The notes beneath the pieces were generated by a model. That model worked only from the letters and a program-made list of their open reading frames with translations, was not told the origin of the DNA and did not search any database. Positions 1 through 6,063 of a stretch of DNA of 6,078 bases are shown here, in pieces. This stretch comes from JAIEPT01 sp038217425. Lineage in GTDB: Bacteria; Planctomycetota; Planctomycetia; Gemmatales; Gemmataceae. Position 1 is the stretch's first letter. Each line of letters begins with the position of its first letter. The position numbers and the translations under genes are program-made. The stretch spans positions 1 through 6,078 of the forward strand of contig JBBQPM010000295.1 of the NCBI GenBank assembly GCA_038217425.1. Reading direction: 5' to 3'.

Positions 1-117
1 GACGGCATTCGCATCACCAAGAAGGACATGAAACCCTACGAAGCCCGCTTGGAACGCTCGACGACGCTGCCCAAGTACGACATCCTGATTCGACCAAAAC
101 AACCGAGATGTGGGTAA
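1..117 (+). CDS. C-terminal fragment of an unidentified protein
   Basis: This is the last 38 codons of a gene that begins before the window, read in frame 1 and ending at TAA 115-117. I do not recognise the family. The visible tail is hydrophilic and basic (for example RITKKDMKPYEARLER, then LPKYDILIRPKQ), with no membrane segment or known motif. About 25 of the first 30 codons end in G or C, which fits a real gene in this GC-rich genome. The last eight or so codons (CGA, CCA, AAA, CAA, AGA, TGT among them) lose that bias. The original end may therefore have been altered around position 90-95, or the tail may simply be poorly conserved. It converges on the minus-strand sigma factor gene. The frame is fairly sure; the function is unknown. 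Confidence 0.5.
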   Translation, partial: DGIRITKKDMKPYEARLERSTTLPKYDILIRPKQPRCG

Positions 118-291
118 ATCAAGACCTGCCGCTCGCCTAAGCGCTTCCTCGATGATGCCAGTACGGCCAGAATCGCCCTCGACCTTAAGATACAGTAATC
201 TTTTGCCGTTACTAGAACGCTGGACTTGGCGGAAGGGGAAATTGTCGAGTGGTCTTATAGCACGTCGCGGCGTCAACGGCGATTCATTCGG
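1..291 (-). other. Open minus-strand stretch in phase with the sigma factor stop; possible gene remnant
   Basis: Below the sigma factor TAA (292-294) the same minus-strand frame stays open for 97 codons to the window edge. It contains no ATG or GTG in frame; TTG occurs near 276 and CTG near 193. The part from about 250 to 75 reads like ordinary protein, with segments such as NGKRLLYLKVEGDSGRTGII followed by EEALRRAAGLDLP. I cannot assign it to a family. Below about 95 it is probably only the antisense of the plus-strand fragment at 1-117. It could be a degraded gene piece, a gene with a rare start, a readthrough extension of the sigma factor, or chance. No convincing hairpin terminator is visible between the two convergent genes in 118-291. 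Confidence 0.22.
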
Positions 292-1110
292 TTAGCCCAT
301 ACCATCGGCAGAATGATCGCCGGCCTCTGCCTTGAAGCGGGTGCGCATGGATTGCCAACCCGAGGGCCGCGCGGGGACGCCGGCTTCGAAGGTTCGGCGA
401 ACGGAAGCTTCCAATTCGCCGTGCGCATGGAGGTGCTGCCCCAATCTGCTCCATTCCGCGCTGAACTCCGCGGCCGCCTCCTCCGGCGTGCTGTAACGGC
501 TGACGTGGAGCCGTAACAAATCCTCGAGTATCTGCGTGAGCCGTTGGCGCGCCTGCTTATAGGCCGACTCGGCCTGGCCGAGCGCCAGGTTCAAAGACTG
601 AGCGATTTCCGCAAGGGACATGTCCTCGCAGATTCGGCCATGCAGGATGCGAAAATGGTCGCCACGACTTTCCTCGTGCAACTGGCGCAGCAGCAAATCC
701 AGGGCCCGGCAAATCAAATCCTCGACCCAGGCGGCGTAGAAGGCGTCCTCTTGCTCGGCGGTCGTATCCAGGACGGTCGGGAACGCAATCCGCCCCTGTT
801 CGCGCAGGCGAGCGCGACCGATCTCTACCCGGGCGTGGTTGGCGAGGATGTTCCGCACCACCGTACACAGCAGCGTCCGTAGCCGCGCTGTCCGCGCGAT
901 CACCCAGCGTGCGAGCAGGCGATTCTGCAATAGAGCCGCGAACGTCTGGCTCGCGACGTCCTCGGCATCCTGCCAGGTCGGCGCCCCTCGGCGGCGCGCG
1001 AAACGGCAGATCGGGCCCCAGTAGTCCGCCAGGAATTGCTCCCAGTCGCGTTCCTCGCCTGAGTGTGCAATTCGCTCGATCAGGGTGTGTCGCGTCTGTG
1101 GAAAGTTCAT
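292..1110 (-). CDS. ECF-type RNA polymerase sigma factor
   Basis: This is a 272-residue regulator that should bind core RNA polymerase and redirect transcription. The N-terminus has the FPQTRHTLIERI signature of a sigma group common in planctomycetes and acidobacteria. Sigma region 2 covers about residues 23-95, including DAEDVASQTFAALL and the helix LRTLLCTVVRNILANHARVE. Region 4 covers about 130-198, with a helix-turn-helix around MSLAEIAQSLNLALGQAESA. A tail of about 70 residues follows; its first part (STPEEAAAEF) resembles a tail usual in this group, and the last 45 or so residues are unassigned. I chose the start at 1110 because the FPQTR signature begins two residues later. An in-frame ATG at 1158 would add 16 residues, and neither start has a clear ribosome binding site. 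It is divergent from the pspA-like gene, so the two may share a control region. No anti-sigma gene is visible. Confidence 0.85.
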   Translation of the reverse strand: MNFPQTRHTLIERIAHSGEERDWEQFLADYWGPICRFARRRGAPTWQDAEDVASQTFAALLQNRLLARWVIARTARLRTLLCTVVRNILANHARVEIGRARLREQGRIAFPTVLDTTAEQEDAFYAAWVEDLICRALDLLLRQLHEESRGDHFRILHGRICEDMSLAEIAQSLNLALGQAESAYKQARQRLTQILEDLLRLHVSRYSTPEEAAAEFSAEWSRLGQHLHAHGELEASVRRTFEAGVPARPSGWQSMRTRFKAEAGDHSADGMG

Positions 1111-1282
1111 GTCGAACTTTATCGTCCGCGCGCCGGCCATTTCAGTCAAGCTGTCCATTCATCCAGAAGATGCGAAGTTTTTCATTTTCCTGCCGGAAGT
1201 CGTTCTTCGTTACATGAATCTTGCAGAAGCGGACAAACCAGCTCACGACCACGTCACAGATATCGTCAAAGGAGCCAGGCTC
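1111..1282. promoter_or_regulatory. Divergent upstream region between sigma factor and PspA-like gene
   Basis: These 172 bases must hold the start signals for the minus-strand sigma factor and the plus-strand PspA-rhomboid-kinase genes, unless the latter are transcribed from elsewhere. I see no convincing -35/-10 pair, no ECF-type GGAAC/CGTC pair and no sigma-54 GG/GC pair of the kind that drives pspA in enterobacteria. The plus frame used by PspA is open back to 1085, but codons before 1283 do not resemble PspA. The role is inferred from gene orientation only. Confidence 0.4.
1268..1274 (+). promoter_or_regulatory. Ribosome binding site deciding the PspA-like start
   Basis: AAAGGAG ends 8 bases before the ATG at 1283. 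This selects 1283 over the upstream in-frame ATGs at 1085, 1109 and 1214, and it agrees with the conserved PspA N-terminus starting there. Confidence 0.75.
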
Positions 1283-1969
1283 ATGGGACTGTTCAAACGC
1301 ATCGGCGACATCATCTCCGCCAATCTCAACGACATGGTGGAGGGTTTTGAGGATCCCGAGAAGATGCTCAAGCAGGCGATCCGCGAAATGGAACTCGCCA
1401 TCGCGGATGCCAAGCAGGAAGTCGTGCAGGCGATGGCCAGCGAGAAGATGGTGGGCAAGAGCATCGCCGATCACGAGCGACAAATCTTCGAATGGCAGCA
1501 GCGGGCGGAGAAGGCGGTTCAGTCCTCCGACGATGCTTTGGCCCGCAAGGCGCTGCAGCGCAAGCAGGAAAATCAGAAGGTGCTGGCCGCCCTGCGCGAC
1601 CAGGAGTCGGCGGCGGTCGAGACGAGCCAGACGCTCCGTCGCCAGTACGAAGCGATGAAGGCGAAGCTCGCGGAGGCGAAGCGGAAAGTGGAGACGCTCG
1701 CGGCCCGCAAAAAGGCGGCCGACGTCCGTTCCCGAATGGTGGAGGATGGCGCTCATCCCGTTCTCGACACGGCGGCTTTCGAGAAGTTCGAACGGTTGCG
1801 CGAAAAGGTGGAACGCGCGGAAGCGGAGGCGGACGCGCGGCGTGAGCTGGAAACCGGCAGCGCCTCGTCGGTCCGCTCGGCACGCGAACCGGACGGCCTC
1901 GACATGGGCTCCGAAGTCTCCGAACTGGATGCCGAACTTGCAGCCCTGCGCCGCAAGGTGCGCGGCTAA
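1283..1969 (+). CDS. pspA: PspA/IM30 (Vipp1) family membrane-stress protein
   Basis: This 228-residue protein is close to the usual PspA length of about 220. PspA proteins are ESCRT-III-related coiled coils that oligomerise on the inner face of the cytoplasmic membrane and protect it when proton leakage or lipid packing stress occurs. Residues 1-22 (MGLFKRIGDIISANLNDMVE and on) form the amphipathic helix that binds membranes in this family. EDPEKMLKQAIREME follows, a hallmark of the family. Residues 25-190 are almost all heptad-rich charged helix, including EKMVGKSIADHERQIFEW and ALARKALQRKQE. AAFEKFERLREKVERAEAEA lies near residue 175, and the protein ends in a short helix, SELDAELAALRRKVRG. 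There is no signal peptide or membrane span. It starts a likely operon with the rhomboid gene 36 bases downstream. The pspBC and pspF partners of enterobacteria are not in the window. The family is near certain; the precise role is inferred. Confidence 0.93.
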   Translation: MGLFKRIGDIISANLNDMVEGFEDPEKMLKQAIREMELAIADAKQEVVQAMASEKMVGKSIADHERQIFEWQQRAEKAVQSSDDALARKALQRKQENQKVLAALRDQESAAVETSQTLRRQYEAMKAKLAEAKRKVETLAARKKAADVRSRMVEDGAHPVLDTAAFEKFERLREKVERAEAEADARRELETGSASSVRSAREPDGLDMGSEVSELDAELAALRRKVRG

Positions 1970-1993
1970 CCCCCCTCGTCACGCCCCGATTCT

Positions 1994-1999
1994 AAGGAG
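1994..1999 (+). promoter_or_regulatory. Ribosome binding site of the rhomboid gene
   Basis: AAGGAG lies 6 bases before the ATG at 2006, within the 36-base gap after the PspA-like gene. The short gap and lack of a terminator hairpin support co-transcription. Confidence 0.75.
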
Positions 2000-2005
2000 A
2001 CGCCG

Positions 2006-2683
2006 ATGTTCTTCCTGATTCCGACGCGGATTTGCGAGACCAACGGCCGCGACTCCATTCCGGCTGCCAACGCCTGCCTCATCGCCGCCAATGTGGTTGT
2101 CTACTTCCTCTTCGGCAGCGGCATCGGTTTGGCAGTCGGTCCAAGGACCGGCTTTACTAGCATCCTGACCTACGCCTTCGCCCACGCCAGCCCTGCCCAT
2201 CTCCTCGGCAACCTCTGGATCCTCTGGCTCTTCGGCAATCCCGTCAATCGCCGGCTCGGCAACCTCTGGTACTTATTCGCATACCTGGGGACGTCGCTGG
2301 CGCTGGGCCTGTTCGCACGCCTGTTCGCAGCAGGGCCGTTGCTCGGCGCGTCCGGCGCCATCTTCGCCGTGCTGATCATCTTCTGCATGCTCATGCCTAG
2401 CGCGATCGTCCAGGTGGGCTATGTGGCCCTTCTGCCGATCACGCTGCTCATCGGACTCATTCGCCCGCCGAGCCACTGGCTCAACTGGTTCATCCGTTGG
2501 GATACGTTCGCCGCCCGCGCCTGGATTGGGTTGTTTTTCGTGCCGCTCCTACAAATCTGGGGGCTCTTCACCGGAGGCTGGAACTGGACGAATACGGCCC
2601 ACCTGTTCGGACTCGTGTGCGGGCTGGCCGTCGTGCTCATGCTGCCGGACCGCATCACGCTCGGACGCCGTGTCGCATATTGA
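2006..2683 (+). CDS. Rhomboid-family intramembrane serine protease
   Basis: This 225-residue, strongly hydrophobic protein is built like a bacterial rhomboid, which cleaves transmembrane segments of other proteins within the lipid bilayer. The catalytic serine is in the GASG motif (Ser116). The catalytic histidine is His199 in AHLFGLVCG, a match to the family's AHxxGxxxG helix. The supporting HxxxxHLxGN pattern is present as HASPAHLLGNLWILWLFGN (His60, His65, Asn69), with Asn69 expected to help form the oxyanion hole. About six membrane helices can be traced, near residues 20-38, 62-78, 86-108, 115-130, 134-152 and 172-212; the last stretch may hold two. Between them is a soluble-looking loop rich in Trp and Arg (about 153-171). 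The active site is intact, so a working protease is likely. Substrates are unknown; the single-pass kinase encoded 77 bases downstream is an attractive candidate by inference only. Confidence 0.9.
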   Translation: MFFLIPTRICETNGRDSIPAANACLIAANVVVYFLFGSGIGLAVGPRTGFTSILTYAFAHASPAHLLGNLWILWLFGNPVNRRLGNLWYLFAYLGTSLALGLFARLFAAGPLLGASGAIFAVLIIFCMLMPSAIVQVGYVALLPITLLIGLIRPPSHWLNWFIRWDTFAARAWIGLFFVPLLQIWGLFTGGWNWTNTAHLFGLVCGLAVVLMLPDRITLGRRVAY

Positions 2684-2745
2684 TTTGTCAAGGCGAACGG
2701 CACACGTTACGCTGGCGTCAGGACAAACATTTCGCTGAATCGCGT

Positions 2746-2752
2746 GGAAGGA
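2746..2752 (+). promoter_or_regulatory. Ribosome binding site of the kinase gene
   Basis: GGAAGGA lies 8 bases before the ATG at 2761. Another ATG at 2754 is too close to it and in a different frame. A TGA at 2755-2757, in frame with the kinase, blocks any upstream extension, so the protein cannot start earlier than 2761. Confidence 0.65.
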
Positions 2753-2760
2753 CATGACCG

Positions 2761-5700
2761 ATGCCGCAGACACATGATGCCGTTGTGCTGTCGCAGACGC
2801 TCGCCGCGCGTGGCCGACTTCCCGCGACGGAGGCGGAGGCGATCTTTCGGCAACTGCTGACCGCAGTGAGCCGACTGCACCAGGCCGGGCGCATTCACCG
2901 GGCCATCCGGGCCGAAAAGGTCGCGGTCACTTCCGATGGAAGGATCGGGCTGGCAAAAGTCGAGGCCCTGGTCGAGTTGCACGGGCCGGATTCCGATCCA
3001 GCCGTGTGTCCCCCGGAAGTTCGGCTGACCGCGCCATTGATGCTTCCCGCGGAGACGGGAAAAGCCGCGGAGATCTTGTCGGCGGCGGGAGTGCAGACCG
3101 TGCCGCAGCGATTCGACGTCTATCAACTCGGCGTGCTTCTCCTGCAGATGCTGACGGGGCAATCGGTCGATGCGTATCTGCGAAGTCCGCGCGTGAAGAA
3201 TCTGGTTCCGGAGCGTTACCTGCCCGCGATCCTGGGAGCGCTCGGCTTCGCGGAGGCGGAGCGTATCGCACAGGTGGATGGATTGGCGGTCGCCCTGGAT
3301 GGGCTGGCCGCCACGCGAGCGGCCGAGACGCCGCCGCGCGGCAGCGCCGCCCCCAATGTACCGGCCTCGGCGCACGGCGATACGCCGCTCCCCGATTCAC
3401 CGGTCGTCCCGGCGCCGCGCGACAGCGTTGCCCCGCAGCAGCTGGGGCACTATCGGATCGTGCGCCGTATCGGCCGGGGCGGCATGGGCGACGTCTATCT
3501 GGGCTTCGAGGAAGAGTTAAATCGGCAGGTCGCGATCAAGGTTCTGCCGGTGGAGCTGGCGCGGAATGAGGATTTGGTGAACCGGTTTCTCGCCGAGGCG
3601 GCGGCCATTGCCAAGATCGCGCATCCCCACATCGTGCCCATCTATTTCATCGGCCACGACGCGGGCCGACACTTCTACGCGATGCAGTATGTCGAAGGCG
3701 AGTCGCTGGATCGGTTGCTGATGCAGCGCCGGCAGTTTCCGACCAAGCAGGCGTTGGCGATCATCGAGCAATGTCTTACCGGCCTGGAAGCGGTGCATCA
3801 GGCGGGACTGATCCACCGCGACATCAAGCCGGCGAACATTCTGATCGACCGCAACACGCAGCGCGCGTTGGTGGCGGACTTCGGACTGGTGAAGGCGGGA
3901 GAAGGGGGACCGACGGCGTCCGGCGTGGTGCTGGGCACCGTCGATTACATGGCGCCCGAGATCGCCCGCGGGCAAAAGGCCGACGCCCGCTGCGACCAAT
4001 ATGCCGTCGGCGTGATGGCCTACCAGATGCTGAGCGGACGGTTGCCCTTCTCCGGCGACACCCCCACTGCCGTCCTCTTCCAGCACGCCTACGAATCCGC
4101 GCCGCGGCTGCGCGAGGTGGCTCCGGACGTCCCTCCGCCCGTTGCCGATTTCGTCGACAAGCTGATGGCGAAGAGTCCCGCCGACCGTTACGCCAACTGC
4201 ACCGCGGCCCGGGCGGCCTTGCGTCGCGCCCTCTCGGGTAAGGCCACCGCAACCAATCGCTCGGCGCCGACCGATGATCAACTCGGACCGGCGCTGTCTG
4301 ACCCGGAACTGGTACTTGCCGGCATCGCTTCGCCGCAACCGTGGTGGCGCCGCCTCGGGACACGCCTGGCCGCCCTCGTCTCTCCCCATGCAGGCGGCCG
4401 ATGGGCCGGCTCCATGACCGTACAGGAAGTCGACGCCGCCGTGGAACAGTGCGAGTCAAGACGCGAGCAGCTCGCCCGACTGCTTGCCGACGCCCAGGAG
4501 GCGGCCCGGGCGCTGGCTCCGAAGCCGGGCGAGCCTGACGCCGGGATCGCCTCGTCGTCCTGCGCCCAACTCGAAGCCGACGTCGCCTCGCTGCGCAGCC
4601 AACTCGCCGACGCGGACGCGAACCTCGCCCGGCTTCGCGGTCAGCGCGATCTGCTCAAAGCCCGACTGAGGGCGGCGCAATCGGAAGACATGCCTCAACG
4701 AAGCCGCCGCCCGTACCACGTCGTCGCCGGCCTAGCGGCCCTCACCGTGGTCGGTCTGGTCGTGCTGGCCTTCAACTACCCGTCCAACGATTCGAACAGC
4801 TCCGCCGTCAAAGCAATCGCGCCGACCCCCGTGCCCCCCGGCGGCAAGGTCGTCACACCAATACCAATACCAATACCAACGCCGTCACCTCCGTCCCTTC
4901 CGATTGAAGTCAAGGCTCCCGTCCGCCTGCCAAGGGCTGAACCAGGTCAAACGCCGTGGCCTGAGGACGTGGAGAACAATCACGACGCCATTGAAGCTAT
5001 CCTCAAATGGAATGGAACCGCAGATATTGCGGAGAAGATTGTCCCTGGTATGCCCCTTGAGGGGAAGTTCGGTCGCGGCAAAAACTTCGACAAGGAAAAG
5101 GAGAAAGAGAAGGGAAAGACGTGGTTTCTAAGGCAGGTCCAGTTCAACGATCCCAATGTCAATGACATCGTCCTTGAAAGGGTTTTCAAGGGGAAGCACC
5201 TCCGCGGCGTGAAGACCTTTCATCTAGGCGGAACGAAGGTGACCGGTCCGGGTCTGGCGTATGTCGCAGAGAGCATGCCCTATCTCGAGAACCTCTTCCT
5301 GAGCATGACGCCGGTCAACGATAAAGGCATGCAAGCGATCGCACCACTCAGCGAATTGAAGGAATTGACCGTCAACAATCCTTCGGACAAACAATTGGTG
5401 ACCGACAAGGGCATGCAGGTGCTCGCCAACTTCAAGGAGCTGTACTCTTTGAATCTGCGGTGGACGCAGGTCGGGCCCGCTGCGTTCCAAGATCACACTT
5501 GGCTGCCCAGGCTCGCGCAATTCAACGCGCCCCCCGCCTTCGACGATTCCGCCATGGAGTTCCTGAAGAACAAATCCTTGAAGACTCTCGACATTTCCCA
5601 GACCAAGGTGACCGACGCGGGACTCAAGCACCTGACGCCCGGGAAATATTTCACCGATCTCCGCATCGATGAAACGAGCGTTACCGACGCCGGGCTCGAT

Positions 5701-6063
5701 TCGGTCGTGAAGATCAAGACCCTCAAGTCACTGGGACTGGACGGCACCCAGATCACCGACGCCGGCCTGGCCAAGCTGAAGGATCTGCCGGATCTCTCGC
5801 GTCTCCATCTCTCGCGGACCAATATCACCGATGATGGGTTGAAACATCTACAGGCGCTCCCGAAACTGCAAATGCTCCATCTGGAGAAATCGAAGATCAC
5901 GAAGGAGGCGCTGCCGCTTCTCGCCACGTTCAAGCACCTAACTGGCTGTCCGGAGTCCGCTCATGTCGCTAGGATTGCAGGTGGAGAAATTTATGGCAAC
6001 AACCTGAACAAGGAGACAGGTCATGACGCCGGCACGGAAGCCCTATCGCAGCGACATCAGTGA
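2761..6063 (+). CDS. Transmembrane Ser/Thr kinase with N-terminal pseudokinase half-domain and LRR ectodomain; 3' end disrupted by an insertion sequence
   Basis: The 1100-codon frame encodes a probable membrane receptor kinase. Residues 8-180 look like a kinase C-lobe only. The HRD loop is HRAIRAEK (Ala48 in place of catalytic Asp), the DFG position reads KVE (66-68), and PPE and DVYQLGVLL are kept as structural motifs. A Pro/Ala linker (186-228) leads to a complete Hanks kinase (231-491): GRGGMGDVY loop (239-246), VAIK Lys260, Glu279, HRDIKPAN with Asp354, DFG 373-375, GTVDYMAPE to 400, Asp412 and Arg476. Coiled coil follows (about 552-640), then one membrane helix (654-672), a Pro-rich stalk, a Lys/Glu patch (774-786) and about ten leucine-rich repeats (813-1061). 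The kinase should face the cytoplasm and the repeats the periplasm. The final 40 or so residues match no repeat and come from apparent insertion sequence DNA, so the native C-terminus is lost. Stop TGA is at 6061-6063. Confidence 0.88.
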   Translation: MPQTHDAVVLSQTLAARGRLPATEAEAIFRQLLTAVSRLHQAGRIHRAIRAEKVAVTSDGRIGLAKVEALVELHGPDSDPAVCPPEVRLTAPLMLPAETGKAAEILSAAGVQTVPQRFDVYQLGVLLLQMLTGQSVDAYLRSPRVKNLVPERYLPAILGALGFAEAERIAQVDGLAVALDGLAATRAAETPPRGSAAPNVPASAHGDTPLPDSPVVPAPRDSVAPQQLGHYRIVRRIGRGGMGDVYLGFEEELNRQVAIKVLPVELARNEDLVNRFLAEAAAIAKIAHPHIVPIYFIGHDAGRHFYAMQYVEGESLDRLLMQRRQFPTKQALAIIEQCLTGLEAVHQAGLIHRDIKPANILIDRNTQRALVADFGLVKAGEGGPTASGVVLGTVDYMAPEIARGQKADARCDQYAVGVMAYQMLSGRLPFSGDTPTAVLFQHAYESAPRLREVAPDVPPPVADFVDKLMAKSPADRYANCTAARAALRRALSGKATATNRSAPTDDQLGPALSDPELVLAGIASPQPWWRRLGTRLAALVSPHAGGRWAGSMTVQEVDAAVEQCESRREQLARLLADAQEAARALAPKPGEPDAGIASSSCAQLEADVASLRSQLADADANLARLRGQRDLLKARLRAAQSEDMPQRSRRPYHVVAGLAALTVVGLVVLAFNYPSNDSNSSAVKAIAPTPVPPGGKVVTPIPIPIPTPSPPSLPIEVKAPVRLPRAEPGQTPWPEDVENNHDAIEAILKWNGTADIAEKIVPGMPLEGKFGRGKNFDKEKEKEKGKTWFLRQVQFNDPNVNDIVLERVFKGKHLRGVKTFHLGGTKVTGPGLAYVAESMPYLENLFLSMTPVNDKGMQAIAPLSELKELTVNNPSDKQLVTDKGMQVLANFKELYSLNLRWTQVGPAAFQDHTWLPRLAQFNAPPAFDDSAMEFLKNKSLKTLDISQTKVTDAGLKHLTPGKYFTDLRIDETSVTDAGLDSVVKIKTLKSLGLDGTQITDAGLAKLKDLPDLSRLHLSRTNITDDGLKHLQALPKLQMLHLEKSKITKEALPLLATFKHLTGCPESAHVARIAGGEIYGNNLNKETGHDAGTEALSQRHQ
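4857..4880 (+). repeat. Four tandem ACCAAY hexamers in the Pro-rich stalk
   Basis: Three copies of ACCAAT and one ACCAAC sit head to tail and encode the PIPIPIPTP part of the stalk between the membrane helix and the LRR domain. The unit is six bases, so gain or loss of a copy keeps the frame and changes the stalk by two residues. The size is seen directly; any length variation is inference. Confidence 0.8.
5197..5940 (+). repeat. Leucine-rich repeat array of the kinase ectodomain
   Basis: About ten repeats of roughly 22-28 residues follow the pattern LxxLxLxxTxVTDxGLxxL. The clearest are in the second half: TKVTDAGLKHL, TSVTDAGLDSV, TQITDAGLAKL, TNITDDGLKHL and SKITKEALPLL. Repeats 3 to 5 are more divergent; repeat 3 has an insert and repeat 4 lacks the TD core. 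The last repeat stops abruptly at KHLT (residue 1061), where an eleventh repeat or a capping segment would be expected. Such arrays usually bind proteins, peptides or glycans; the ligand here is unknown. Confidence 0.8.
6010..6016 (+). promoter_or_regulatory. Ribosome binding site of the transposase gene
   Basis: AAGGAGA lies 6 bases before the ATG at 6023. Its presence inside what would be kinase coding sequence supports a separate gene starting here. Confidence 0.65.

Noticed and set aside
194..213. AGTAA...TTACT inverted repeat as a terminator between the convergent genes
   Set aside because: The stem is only five AT-rich base pairs with a ten-base loop and no T-tract after it, too weak for an intrinsic terminator.
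1159..1185. Minus-strand micro-ORF (MKNFASSG) whose TGA directly abuts the alternative sigma factor ATG at 1158
   Set aside because: It matters only if translation starts at 1158, whereas the FPQTR signature favours 1110. Its AGGA is too close to its ATG, and nine codons can arise by chance.
1085..1282. 66-codon N-terminal extension of the PspA-like protein
   Set aside because: The family N-terminus begins exactly at MGLFKRIGDII, and a good ribosome binding site precedes 1283; upstream codons are not PspA-like.
1142..1756. 204-residue minus-strand open frame opposite the PspA-like gene
   Set aside because: It mirrors the coiled-coil coding strand, and its Leu/His/Arg-rich sequence is typical of antisense translation.
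2685..2713. TTGTCA with TACGCT 17 bases later, as a promoter for the kinase gene
   Set aside because: The -35 fits but the -10 matches only three of six bases, and the start of the spacer overlaps ordinary operon DNA; not distinguishable from chance.
2707..3375. Long minus-strand open frames opposite the kinase, such as this one and 3517-4389
   Set aside because: They are antisense shadows caused by the GC-rich codon bias of the kinase; they show no recognisable domain, and the plus frame has clear kinase motifs.
5993..6007. ATG-GCA-ACA-ACC-TGA leader peptide before the transposase
   Set aside because: A four-residue frame is expected by chance and has no convincing link to transposase control.
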